This document shows, piece after piece, positions 50,309 through 58,224 of a stretch of 64,000 nt of DNA. The notes under the pieces are model-generated. The model made no database searches and had not been told where the DNA came from. It worked only from the letters and a program-made list of their open reading frames with translations. The position numbers and the translations under genes were made by a program. Location of the stretch: positions 346,700 through 410,699 of the forward strand of contig JBBCJB010000004.1 of assembly GCA_037190485.1 (NCBI GenBank), in the 5' to 3' direction. The DNA is from Parapedobacter sp037190485 (lineage in GTDB: Bacteria > Bacteroidota > Bacteroidia > Sphingobacteriales > Sphingobacteriaceae). Position 1 is the first letter of the stretch. Every line of letters begins with the position of its first letter.

Positions 50309-51256
50309 TTAGGGTTTGAATTGTTCCTTCCACCGCCGGATGGCCTCGTGATCCAAGTAAAGCTTTACACTCATCGCTTCGTGGATCCGTTCTTCCAATT
50401 GCTCGATACGCTGACGCTCCAACACGTTCAGCCCGATATCGTTGCGCATTTCGAGCGCGCGGTTGTCGATACCGATGATGATGGCCTTGCGTTTCTTTTG
50501 CAACGCACGGATGCCGGCATGCAACCGCGTGCCGACGTATTCGCACGGCTCGGTTTCCAAAAACCGGTCAAAGGCAGACAGCTTGGGGGCAATATACCGG
50601 ATATCCGACACCAAGCTTTCAACGTAGGCCTGATCCTTTGACCCCTGTATCCAAACGTATACTTCGCCGTAATGTTCCTTTAGGATTTCCAACATCCGGC
50701 GATCTCGATCTGGATCTCGCAGGTAATCGGTGAGTGTCGCCACCACCTTATCGCGTTTCTGTGGGTTGATCTGTGAACAATGCGGCTCATCCAACCCCCA
50801 TACCGTGGGGCAACCTGTATTGACCACGTTCTCGAGACCGACGCTTCGTAGCTTTTGCAAGGTGTAATTATCGCGTACGGAATGGCTATATTGCTTGGAA
50901 AACAGCGTTTTATACAATAGCTTGGTATAAGCCGATACGGGCTTGTCCTGGTATTGCCACCAGCCCACGCCCAGCAGCACGACTTTGCGACGCAGCACGA
51001 GCAGGTCCTTGAGTGCTACTTTCCATTGACGTTTATGCATCAAGTTGTTCTTGAGCAGGTTCGTCCCCCCCACGATGCCGGCATCGTACTTGCGCAACGG
51101 TGGCAGGTCGCTGGGATGGATAGCCAGATGGGTAGGCATATTGATGACGAAGTCGTTCGCGAAAAGTTCGTCGGCAATGCGATTCACCGCATCCATAATG
51201 ATGTGGTCGCCGAGGTTGGTACTGCCTATGGAGGTGTCAAATATGATCTTGGGCAT
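50309..51256 (-). CDS. Polysaccharide pyruvyl transferase family protein
   Basis: A 315-residue protein that opens with the family pattern PKIIFDTSIGSTNLGDHIIMDAVN and has IVGGTNLLKNN, LLGVGWWQYQD, HSVRDNYTLQKLRSVGLENVVNTGCPTVW and a late CEYVGTRLHAGIRAL. Pyruvyl transferases move pyruvate from phosphoenolpyruvate to a sugar of an extracellular or cell-wall glycan. It is the first gene of the glycan operon. A TATCTTTA box at 51370-51363 on this strand may be its promoter. Confidence 0.88.
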   Translation of the reverse strand: MPKIIFDTSIGSTNLGDHIIMDAVNRIADELFANDFVINMPTHLAIHPSDLPPLRKYDAGIVGGTNLLKNNLMHKRQWKVALKDLLVLRRKVVLLGVGWWQYQDKPVSAYTKLLYKTLFSKQYSHSVRDNYTLQKLRSVGLENVVNTGCPTVWGLDEPHCSQINPQKRDKVVATLTDYLRDPDRDRRMLEILKEHYGEVYVWIQGSKDQAYVESLVSDIRYIAPKLSAFDRFLETEPCEYVGTRLHAGIRALQKKRKAIIIGIDNRALEMRNDIGLNVLERQRIEQLEERIHEAMSVKLYLDHEAIRRWKEQFKP

Positions 51257-51415
51257 CGAATCTTGTACTGCTCATCGCTAAACAACTTCAACCACGCTGC
51301 CGAAATCCGCCAGACTTGGATGTGTGGGGTTTATACCCGATGTATGCTTTTATTTAATCGGGTAAAGATAGAAAAAGAAAAAGAAATTCGTAATATTACG
51401 CCCCTATAAACGATT

Positions 51416-52528
51416 ATGAAGGGTTTGCGCAAAGCAATTGTCAATGGAAGCATCTTCACCGGATCATCATGGGTGAACGGCAAGGCACTTGTGCTAGACG
51501 GCGACCGTGTGTTGGACGTTATCCCGTCCGCTGAAATCCCCGACGGCGCCGAAATCGTCGACGTGGCAGGTGATTACGTGGCTCCCGGGTTCATCGACCT
51601 GCAGATCTATGGCGGAGGTGATCGCCTATTCGCCGCCCAACCCACCGCCTACGCGATGGATCGCATCGCAAAGGCATTGGTGCAATCGGGCACCACCAGC
51701 TTCATGATCACCATGGCCACCAATACGGTCGATATCGTGGATGAGGCGCTGCTCACGTTGCGCGATTACCGACACCCGGCGTTGCTGGGCCTGCACCTGG
51801 AGGGTCCCTACATCAATCCGGCAAAGAAAGGGGCACACCCGGCCGCCTGCATCCGCGAACCGGTTAAGCCTGAGATAGCGGCGCTATTGGAACGGGCAGG
51901 GGGTTGGCTCAAGATGATGACGATTGCGCCGGAACGGTTTGGGCGGGACAGTATAAAACTGTTGCTGGATCACGGTGTGCTGTTATCGGCGGGCCACAGC
52001 GATGCATCATTTGACGAAGCCATGGACGGGTTTGGACAAGGCGTAAGCGCCGTCACGCATCTCTTCAACGCCATGTCTCCCTTCCATCACCGCAACACCG
52101 GACTACCCGGCGCGGTCTTCCAATCCAATCACGCCAAAGCGAGCATCATTGCAGACGGCATCCACGTAGACTACCAAACCCTCGCCATCAGCAAACGATT
52201 ACTTGGCGATCGCCTGTTCCTCATCACCGACGCCGTTGTCGCCGTAGGCGAAGGAACCTATACACACGTGTTCCGGGGCGACCGCTACACCCTCCCAGAC
52301 GGCACGCTGTCCGGTTCGGCATTGACGATGCTGCAAGCCGTAGCCAATTGCGTGCGGCACGCCGGCATACCGCTTGAGGAGGCTTTGCGGATGGCCACCC
52401 GCTACCCGGCTTCGCTCATCGGGGCAACGGACATCGGCAGTCTGGAAAAAGGCAGCAAGGCCAATCTGGTCGTTTTCGATAGCCAGTTTTCGCTCAAACA
52501 CGTGTTCTCCGAAGGGCAACGACAATGA
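51416..52528 (+). CDS. nagA: N-acetylglucosamine-6-phosphate deacetylase
   Basis: A 370-residue amidohydrolase that removes acetate from GlcNAc-6-phosphate in amino-sugar recycling. Seen are FIDLQIYGGGD (the E. coli-like form in which the first metal His pair is replaced by Q-x-x), HLEGPYINPAKKGAHP with the metal Glu, SAGHSDASFDEAMDGFGQGVSAVTHLFNAMSPFHHR with two metal His residues, and the catalytic Asp in LITDAVVAVG. It overlaps the downstream symporter gene by four bases, so the two are coupled. Confidence 0.94.
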   Translation: MKGLRKAIVNGSIFTGSSWVNGKALVLDGDRVLDVIPSAEIPDGAEIVDVAGDYVAPGFIDLQIYGGGDRLFAAQPTAYAMDRIAKALVQSGTTSFMITMATNTVDIVDEALLTLRDYRHPALLGLHLEGPYINPAKKGAHPAACIREPVKPEIAALLERAGGWLKMMTIAPERFGRDSIKLLLDHGVLLSAGHSDASFDEAMDGFGQGVSAVTHLFNAMSPFHHRNTGLPGAVFQSNHAKASIIADGIHVDYQTLAISKRLLGDRLFLITDAVVAVGEGTYTHVFRGDRYTLPDGTLSGSALTMLQAVANCVRHAGIPLEEALRMATRYPASLIGATDIGSLEKGSKANLVVFDSQFSLKHVFSEGQRQ

Positions 52529-53772
52529 AAAAGTTATTCAGCCTACTCTATTTCCAAGTGGTCATTGCCATCTTGATCGGCATCCTGATCGGCCATTTCT
52601 ACCCGACATTGGGCGTACAACTAAAGCCGCTTGGCGATGGGTTCATCAAACTCATCAAGATGGTCATCGCCCCGCTGATTTTCTGCAGCATCGTACTGGG
52701 CATCGCCGGCATGGAAGATGTCAAGAAAATCGGTAAGGTTGGGGCCAAGGCGATGATATATTTCCAGGTGTCTACCGTGGTGGCCATGTTCCTCGGCGTA
52801 GTGGTCATCAATATCGTGAAACCGGGCGATGGCATGCATGTGGATCCGAAATCACTGGACACGTCAGAGGTGGCTTCCTATATCGAGCAAAGCAAGCACC
52901 AAGGCGGGGTCAAGGAGTTTTTGCTCGACATCATCCCTGAAAATGTCTTTGGCGCATTGTCGTCTGGCAATTTATTGCAAGTACTTTTCTTCGCCATCCT
53001 GTTTGGATACGGGCTTTCCAGAATCGGCGCGAAGGCCGAGCCGGCCATGCGTGTCATGCAGTCATTCCTGGATGGCTTGTTTGCCGTCATCAAGATGATC
53101 ATGAAGGTTGCTCCGATCGGCGCGATGGGCGCGATGGGTTTTACCATCGGCAAGTATGGCATCAGCTCGCTATCCTCGTTGGGCATCTTGATGCTTTGCT
53201 TCTATGCCACTTGCTTGCTGTATATCTTTTTGGCACTTGGCCTACTCCTTAGGTATTACGGCATCAGCATCTTCAAGGTATTGCGCTACATCAAAGAAGA
53301 GCTGCTCGTGGTGCTCGGCACATCGTCTTCGGAATCGGTACTGCCCGCGATCATGCAGAAACTGGAGCACATGGGCTGCTCGAGGCCCGTGGTAAGGCTG
53401 GCCATTCCCACAGGCTATTCGTTCAATCTGGATGGCACAGCGATATACCTCACGATGGCATCGATCTTCCTTTCGCAGGCCCTCGACATGCCCATGAACC
53501 TGATGGATCAGCTATTCCTCCTGTTTGTACTCACCATCACTTCCAACGGGGCTGCTGGCGTGACGGGTAGCGGATTCATCATCCTGGCGGCCACGCTGCC
53601 GGTGGTAGGCCATATGCCGGTCGAATCCGTCGCGCTGGTATTCGGGATTGATCGATTCATGAGCGAAGCGCGTGCCCTGACCAACCTCATCGGCAACACG
53701 GCTGCCACGCTCGTGGTGGCAAAATGGGAAGACGAATTGGATATGGAGCGGCTGAAATCGGAATTGGCGTAG
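52525..53772 (+). CDS. Dicarboxylate/amino acid:cation symporter (DAACS, GltP/DctA type)
   Basis: A 415-residue inner-membrane carrier with eight helices and two re-entrant hairpins. Family motifs include GDGFIKLIKMVIAPLIFCSIVLGIAGM, the serine-rich hairpin GTSSSESVLPAIMQKLEHMG, NLDGTAIYLTMASIFLSQA and the hairpin-2 region SNGAAGVTGSGFIILAATL, and the last substrate-site helix IDRFMSEARALTNLIGNTAATLVVAKWE. It imports dicarboxylates or glutamate/aspartate with protons or sodium. Its coupling to nagA is unusual and could reflect joint use of peptidoglycan breakdown products. Confidence 0.92.
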   Translation: MKKLFSLLYFQVVIAILIGILIGHFYPTLGVQLKPLGDGFIKLIKMVIAPLIFCSIVLGIAGMEDVKKIGKVGAKAMIYFQVSTVVAMFLGVVVINIVKPGDGMHVDPKSLDTSEVASYIEQSKHQGGVKEFLLDIIPENVFGALSSGNLLQVLFFAILFGYGLSRIGAKAEPAMRVMQSFLDGLFAVIKMIMKVAPIGAMGAMGFTIGKYGISSLSSLGILMLCFYATCLLYIFLALGLLLRYYGISIFKVLRYIKEELLVVLGTSSSESVLPAIMQKLEHMGCSRPVVRLAIPTGYSFNLDGTAIYLTMASIFLSQALDMPMNLMDQLFLLFVLTITSNGAAGVTGSGFIILAATLPVVGHMPVESVALVFGIDRFMSEARALTNLIGNTAATLVVAKWEDELDMERLKSELA

Positions 53773-53782
53773 GGCTACCCGC

Positions 53783-54052
53783 CTATTCCTCTTCATCGGC
53801 GGGTGCCTCTTCACCAACCGCTTCCTGTCCACCGCCCGACGCCCCCGGCTCACCATCGGGCGCTAACCCGGCCAATATCGCATTCACCTCCTCCTCGGTG
53901 GCCGTGAGTTTGGCCTTGCATACGCCAATCAGCAGCGTGGCCCGGGTCACTTTTTCCGAAAGGTCGTCGATGGAGATGTCTCCCCGCTCGATATCCGACA
54001 CGATGGCCTGCAATTCGTTGAATGCGTCCGTATAGGTATAGTGTTTATTCAT
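53783..54052 (-). CDS. xseB: Exodeoxyribonuclease VII small subunit
   Basis: An 89-residue protein with the XseB helical core YTDAFNELQAIVSDIERGDISIDDLSEKVTRATLLIGVCKAKLTATEEEVNAIL. The C-terminal 25 residues are an acidic Gly/Glu-rich tail beyond the usual family length. It binds XseA to form exonuclease VII, which degrades single-stranded DNA in the cytoplasm. Its start overlaps the 3' end of xseA by eight bases. Confidence 0.93.
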   Translation of the reverse strand: MNKHYTYTDAFNELQAIVSDIERGDISIDDLSEKVTRATLLIGVCKAKLTATEEEVNAILAGLAPDGEPGASGGGQEAVGEEAPADEEE

Positions 54053-55385
54053 GGGTATGGGATGGTTTCAATTCCGTTACGGTACTCGCGATGCTCCCGG
54101 ATGCCAATCGTGTTTCCAGCACGTCGCCGTTTTTGACCAGGGCAGCATCTTTTATCGCATATCCGTTGATGCGCGTGATGCTATAGCCCCGCCTGAGCAC
54201 CTGCTGGGGATCCAACAGCCTGACGGCCTGTTCCGCATTGGCGAGTTGCGCACGGTTGCCTTTAACCGTAGCCGAGCTGGCGATCGACAAGGCCTGATGG
54301 GGATGGGCCAAATCCCGATGCGCCTGCCGCATCCGGCCGATGGCGGCCATCCCCAGGTGAATCGTGTGGTGCCGGACGGCCTGTTGCTGCCGATCCAACA
54401 GGTGTGTGCTATTCAGCCGGAAATACCGGACAAGCTCGGCGAATGCCTTCCGTTGCGCAGTGAGCAAATCGGTCGCTTTGCGCACCACGCTATCGTGCGC
54501 CTGCGCTACGGGTATCGCGAAATCGTGAAACCGCTGGATGAGGAAGTCCGCGAGTTCGCTGGGGGTAATGGCGTTTTGAAAGGCCACCATCTCACTGACC
54601 GTTTCATTGGTCGAATGGCCGATACCTGTCAATACGGGAATAGGGAATCTTGCGATGGCCGATGCCAACGCGAAATTGTTGTAACTCGACAGCCCAACAT
54701 CCCCTCCGCCGCCACGGATAATGGCGACAACATCGTACTTGTCCAACTGCGTAGCGATGCGCGCGAGTTGATTGGTGATCGATGGGATGGACCTGTCACC
54801 CTGGAGCAGCGCGGGGAATAGGGTGTACGCAAATCGGTAACCCCACGGGTTGCGTTCAATGATCTTCAAGAAATCGGCGTAGCCTTTGCTGGTCTCGACG
54901 GAAATAATCGCCAGCCGCTTGGGAACAACAGGGAAATGACGTTGCTTATTGGCGAGGAAAAGCCCTTCCTGCTTGAGCCGATCGATGCTCTCCCGTTTTT
55001 CCCGCTCAAGTTCACCCAACGCAAATGTCGGGTCTATCTCCAAGATGCGAAGACTGAATCCATACAGCGGATCATACGAAACGGTGGCCTGGAACAAGAT
55101 GTTGATGCCATTCTTCAATGGCTCCTTCGTCAGTTCGAGAAAGCGTTGATCGATGCGCCTGTAATCCCCGCCCCAAAGTATGGCGCGCATCTCCGCGACG
55201 ATTTTCCCGTCCTTTTTCTCCACCAATTCCGGATAGCAATGGCCTGAATGGGAATAATGGTTGAGCTTGTTCATCTCGGCCTTGATCCAATATGCGCTCC
55301 GGTAACGTTCAGCAATCGTTTTCTGAATGCTTCGCGCTACCTCGGCAAGCGAGAAAACGGTCTTGTCTGCTAGCTTCTCTGGCAT
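54045..55385 (-). CDS. xseA: Exodeoxyribonuclease VII large subunit
   Basis: A 446-residue catalytic subunit. The N-terminal OB fold (YWIKAEMNKLNHYSHSGHCYPELVEK...MRAILW) is followed by the nuclease domain with FPVVPKRLAIISVETSKGYADFLKII and AIIRGGGGDVGLSSYNNFALASAIARFPIPVLTGIGHSTNETVSEMVA. The last part is a coiled helical region and ends with LRRGYSITRING. The ATG at 55385 is chosen; the in-frame TTG at 55391 lies inside the TACCTTTG promoter box. Only three bases separate that box from the ATG, so the transcript may be leaderless. Confidence 0.95.
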   Translation of the reverse strand: MPEKLADKTVFSLAEVARSIQKTIAERYRSAYWIKAEMNKLNHYSHSGHCYPELVEKKDGKIVAEMRAILWGGDYRRIDQRFLELTKEPLKNGINILFQATVSYDPLYGFSLRILEIDPTFALGELEREKRESIDRLKQEGLFLANKQRHFPVVPKRLAIISVETSKGYADFLKIIERNPWGYRFAYTLFPALLQGDRSIPSITNQLARIATQLDKYDVVAIIRGGGGDVGLSSYNNFALASAIARFPIPVLTGIGHSTNETVSEMVAFQNAITPSELADFLIQRFHDFAIPVAQAHDSVVRKATDLLTAQRKAFAELVRYFRLNSTHLLDRQQQAVRHHTIHLGMAAIGRMRQAHRDLAHPHQALSIASSATVKGNRAQLANAEQAVRLLDPQQVLRRGYSITRINGYAIKDAALVKNGDVLETRLASGSIASTVTELKPSHTHE

Positions 55386-55388
55386 AAT

Positions 55389-55396
55389 CAAAGGTA
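55389..55396 (-). promoter_or_regulatory. -7 box of xseA, abutting the start codon
   Basis: TACCTTTG on the minus strand matches TAnnTTTG and ends three bases before the xseA ATG. If the usual spacing holds, transcription starts on or next to the A of the ATG. Confidence 0.6.
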
Positions 55397-55416
55397 CGCT
55401 TTTTCCGCAAAATCGC

Positions 55417-55424
55417 TACCTTTG
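55417..55424 (+). promoter_or_regulatory. -7 box of def, abutting the start codon
   Basis: TACCTTTG matches TAnnTTTG and ends four bases before the def ATG. It mirrors the xseA box 20 bases away on the other strand, so the two polymerase sites must overlap. Confidence 0.6.
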
Positions 55425-55428
55425 CGTC

Positions 55429-55998
55429 ATGAAATTACCCATCATAGCCTATGGCGACCCGGTCTTGAAGCGCAAAGGCTTGGCGATTTCGCGCGACTAC
55501 CCGGATTTGCCCGACTTGATCGCGAACATGTTTGAAACCATGTACGGTGCCCATGGCGTCGGTCTAGCCGCGCCGCAAGTCGGTCTCTCAATCCGCCTGT
55601 TCGTGATAGACGCCAGCCCGTTCGCGGACGATGATGCGGCGCTGAAGGATTTCAAGAAAGTATTCATCAATGCTGAGCTATTGGATGAACACGGCGATAA
55701 GTGGCTGTTCAACGAGGGGTGCCTCAGCATACCTGATATCCGGGAGGATGTGAGTCGGTACCCAACGATCAACATCCGCTACGTGGACGAAAACTGGGTA
55801 ACGCATGAAACGGAATTCTCGGGGTTGGCCGCCCGGATCATCCAACATGAATATGACCATATCGAGGGAAAGCTGTTCACTGAAAAGCTAAGCCCATTAC
55901 GGAAGGCCATGATCAAAAGCAAGCTAGATGCGATTTCCCGAGGCCAAGTAGATGTCGACTACAAGATGAAATTCCCCGCCATGAAACGAAAGCGATAA
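55429..55998 (+). CDS. def: Peptide deformylase
   Basis: A 189-residue metalloenzyme that removes the formyl group from new polypeptides. All three motifs are present: GVGLAAPQVGLS (motif 1), EGCLSIPDI with the metal Cys (motif 2) and QHEYDHIEGKLF with two metal His residues and the catalytic Glu (motif 3). The first residues MKLPIIAYGDPVLKRKG are typical for Bacteroidota Def. It diverges from xseA. Confidence 0.96.
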   Translation: MKLPIIAYGDPVLKRKGLAISRDYPDLPDLIANMFETMYGAHGVGLAAPQVGLSIRLFVIDASPFADDDAALKDFKKVFINAELLDEHGDKWLFNEGCLSIPDIREDVSRYPTINIRYVDENWVTHETEFSGLAARIIQHEYDHIEGKLFTEKLSPLRKAMIKSKLDAISRGQVDVDYKMKFPAMKRKR

Positions 55999-56015
55999 GG
56001 TCACCAGCTTTTCAC

Positions 56016-57965
56016 CTAATCTCCCGTATAAAGCTCGAACTCGGCGATCGATACGACAACGCGGTCTTCGGCCGCATTGGCCACCGCCTCGACGGTCAGC
56101 CTCACGTAACGCGCAACTACCGGGCGATCAAAAAGGATGCGCTGCAAGATTGGGTTAGCCACGATATTCGAGAACTCACCTCCGGCCTGCTTTTGCCAGG
56201 ACACCCCATCGACGCTCGTCTCGGCCACATAACGGCCAATCGAGCCTGCTGCGTTTCTATCTTGCCGAGGAAGGTACCCGAAGCCGGCAACCGAGATTTC
56301 CCGCCCGATATCCACCCCAATCCGCTTCGGCAGCGTTGCCGCTTCGGTAAGCCAGAACGTCGCCGGATCCGCGTCTACCGCCAATCCCGGATTGCCGCCA
56401 TCGAATTCATTCATCAAAATCGACCATGAAGAGGGATCGAGGCGGTCTGGTTCAGCCGCTTGGGCCGTGTAGGCCACTTCGGCTTCCCGGAATAGGCCAA
56501 AGTCGCTCAACGCCACCGCTACGGGTGCAAAAAGACGCAGCCGTAGGCGTTGCGCCGTTACCGTCCGATCGAGCGGGATGATCCGTGAAGAGCCGATGCT
56601 GGTCGCCTTCGCCAACGGCTTCCATCCCTCATTTTCCCATACATCCACCCATACGCTGTCCAAACGTTGTCCCAGTTTTACATTCTCGCGAAGGCGAATC
56701 AAATCAAACGTGGTTTCGCCCTTCAGGGAAATGACCACCTCTGGCGCCAAGACGTCATCATCCGTGGCCCAATAGCTGTATCGGTCATCATCCAACAAAT
56801 TGGCCGGGCCGAAATGGTTTTCGTGCCCATGGCGTACATTCGAGGCCTCCAGTTTTGCCCCGGCGGCAAAGTTCTCCGAAAAGGTGCGGCGTACCTTTTC
56901 GCCAAACCCCTTCAGCGAAGCCACGTCATTCGCGTGCAACAGCCCGTCGGTATTGGGGGCCAAGCCCAAGTTGAATGCGGCACCCCGCCCCACGCTCTTG
57001 AGGTAGCGGTCGAAAAGTTCGTCGGGGGTCTTCACTTGATGGTCTTGTTCGGGATGGTAGAACCAGCCCGGCCGGTGCGGCACATCGCATTCTGCAGGAA
57101 TCCAATAGTTACCATCGCGTTGCCCGCTACCCAAAAATCGCTCGTCCACATGCCCTGGGGCGGCCTTACCGCCATCAGGGCCTATTGGCGTAAATGTCGC
57201 CCAAGATGTCTCCGGAGCGATTCCCCGTTCATTGCCCACCCAGCGCATCCCTGGCCCGATGTCACTGAATATAACGGCAGTCGGTTGCATTTCATGTGTG
57301 ATGGGCCACGTCTTCTCCTCCCATTCATAATAAGTTGCGCGATCTATCCGTCGTGTTTCATTCGCTCCGCCATAATACCCATCGCCACCATTAGCGCCGT
57401 CGTGCCAGCTGGTAAACAATTTGCCATAGCCTGCGTAGAGTTCGCGCAACTGTTCCCTGTACGCATCGGCATACTTTTCATTGCCATATTCCGGATGATT
57501 GCGATCCCATGCCGAAACGTACACGCCGAATTGCATGCCTTGCTTGCGTGCAGCCTGTTCAAACTCCTTGACCATATCACCCTTGCCATCGCGCCAAGGA
57601 CTCTGCGAAATGTTATAGTCCGTTGTCTTGGTTGGCCACAAGCAATAACCATCGTGATGCTTAGCTACCGATATCAGCCCGTTGAACCCCGCGGCCTTGG
57701 CTGTCGACGCGATCTGGTTGGCATCGAAGTGCGGCGGATTGAACAAATCCGCTGGCGCATCGCCGAATCCCCATTCCTTGTTCTGGAACGTCGTTGGCGT
57801 GAAATGGATCAGGCAATACATTTCCATTTCATGCCAGTTCAACTGTGCTTCGCTCGGAATCGGTCCGTATGGAGCTGGCGCGAGGTCGCCGATATCCGGT
57901 TGTTGTGCACAGCCGGCCAGGGCCACCGGTATACATGCCAAAAGCATCGATCTGTAAATTGTCAT
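56016..57965 (-). CDS. GH29 alpha-L-fucosidase lipoprotein with C-terminal F5/8-type C domains
   Basis: A 649-residue secreted lipoprotein (signal MTIYRSMLLACIPVALAGC, Cys19). The catalytic GH29 barrel spans about residues 35-375: WGFGDAPADLFNPPHFDANQIASTAKAAGFNGLISVAKHHDGYCLWPTKTT, and the nucleophile Asp lies in TSWHDGANGG. It ends with GRGAAFNLGLAPNTDGLLHANDV. Two discoidin-like domains follow (about 390-510 and 520-645), including the pattern LDDDRYSYWATDDDVLAPEVVISL, which bind sugars. It probably removes fucose from host or plant glycans at the cell surface. The frame is open 36 codons upstream, but the lipobox fixes the start at 57965. Confidence 0.92.
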   Translation of the reverse strand: MTIYRSMLLACIPVALAGCAQQPDIGDLAPAPYGPIPSEAQLNWHEMEMYCLIHFTPTTFQNKEWGFGDAPADLFNPPHFDANQIASTAKAAGFNGLISVAKHHDGYCLWPTKTTDYNISQSPWRDGKGDMVKEFEQAARKQGMQFGVYVSAWDRNHPEYGNEKYADAYREQLRELYAGYGKLFTSWHDGANGGDGYYGGANETRRIDRATYYEWEEKTWPITHEMQPTAVIFSDIGPGMRWVGNERGIAPETSWATFTPIGPDGGKAAPGHVDERFLGSGQRDGNYWIPAECDVPHRPGWFYHPEQDHQVKTPDELFDRYLKSVGRGAAFNLGLAPNTDGLLHANDVASLKGFGEKVRRTFSENFAAGAKLEASNVRHGHENHFGPANLLDDDRYSYWATDDDVLAPEVVISLKGETTFDLIRLRENVKLGQRLDSVWVDVWENEGWKPLAKATSIGSSRIIPLDRTVTAQRLRLRLFAPVAVALSDFGLFREAEVAYTAQAAEPDRLDPSSWSILMNEFDGGNPGLAVDADPATFWLTEAATLPKRIGVDIGREISVAGFGYLPRQDRNAAGSIGRYVAETSVDGVSWQKQAGGEFSNIVANPILQRILFDRPVVARYVRLTVEAVANAAEDRVVVSIAEFELYTGD

Positions 57966-58163
57966 GGCGCTAACGAGTTTCTTACCAAGCGCTAATATAA
58001 CGGTTTTGAACCATTGGGCGCGCGATTGCAAAAATAGTTGAACATTAAGCGAACCGAGTTGAATGCGAAACAAATAGCCTTATGTTATAGAAAAACCAAG
58101 ACACTATAACAGATAACTATAAGCTATCGGAATTTGTGATGTCAATTAATACATAAATCAACG

Positions 58164-58171
58164 TATCTTTG
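58164..58171 (+). promoter_or_regulatory. -7 box of katG
   Basis: TATCTTTG matches TAnnTTTG, 53 nt upstream of the katG ATG. The 80 nt before it are rich in CTAT/ATAG tetramers (58087-58127), which recall OxyR half-sites but lack the regular seven-base spacing. Confidence 0.5.
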
Positions 58172-58224
58172 AAGACAAGGTACCGGTTTTACCAACTAAA
58201 TTAGGCAATCATAAAAACGAACAA

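Noticed and set aside
50298..50546. 83-codon upstream extension of the methyltransferase
   Set aside because: It overlaps the pyruvyl transferase gene in another frame and lacks family similarity.
51590..51640. Loss of the HxH metal motif in NagA
   Set aside because: E. coli NagA also has Q-x-N at this place and is active with one metal; the other metal ligands are intact.
57966..58073. 36-codon upstream extension of the fucosidase
   Set aside because: It would bury the lipobox signal peptide that begins at the ATG at 57965.
58087..58127. OxyR operator upstream of katG
   Set aside because: ATAG/CTAT tetramers occur but their spacing (13 and 7 bases) does not fit the four-element OxyR pattern.
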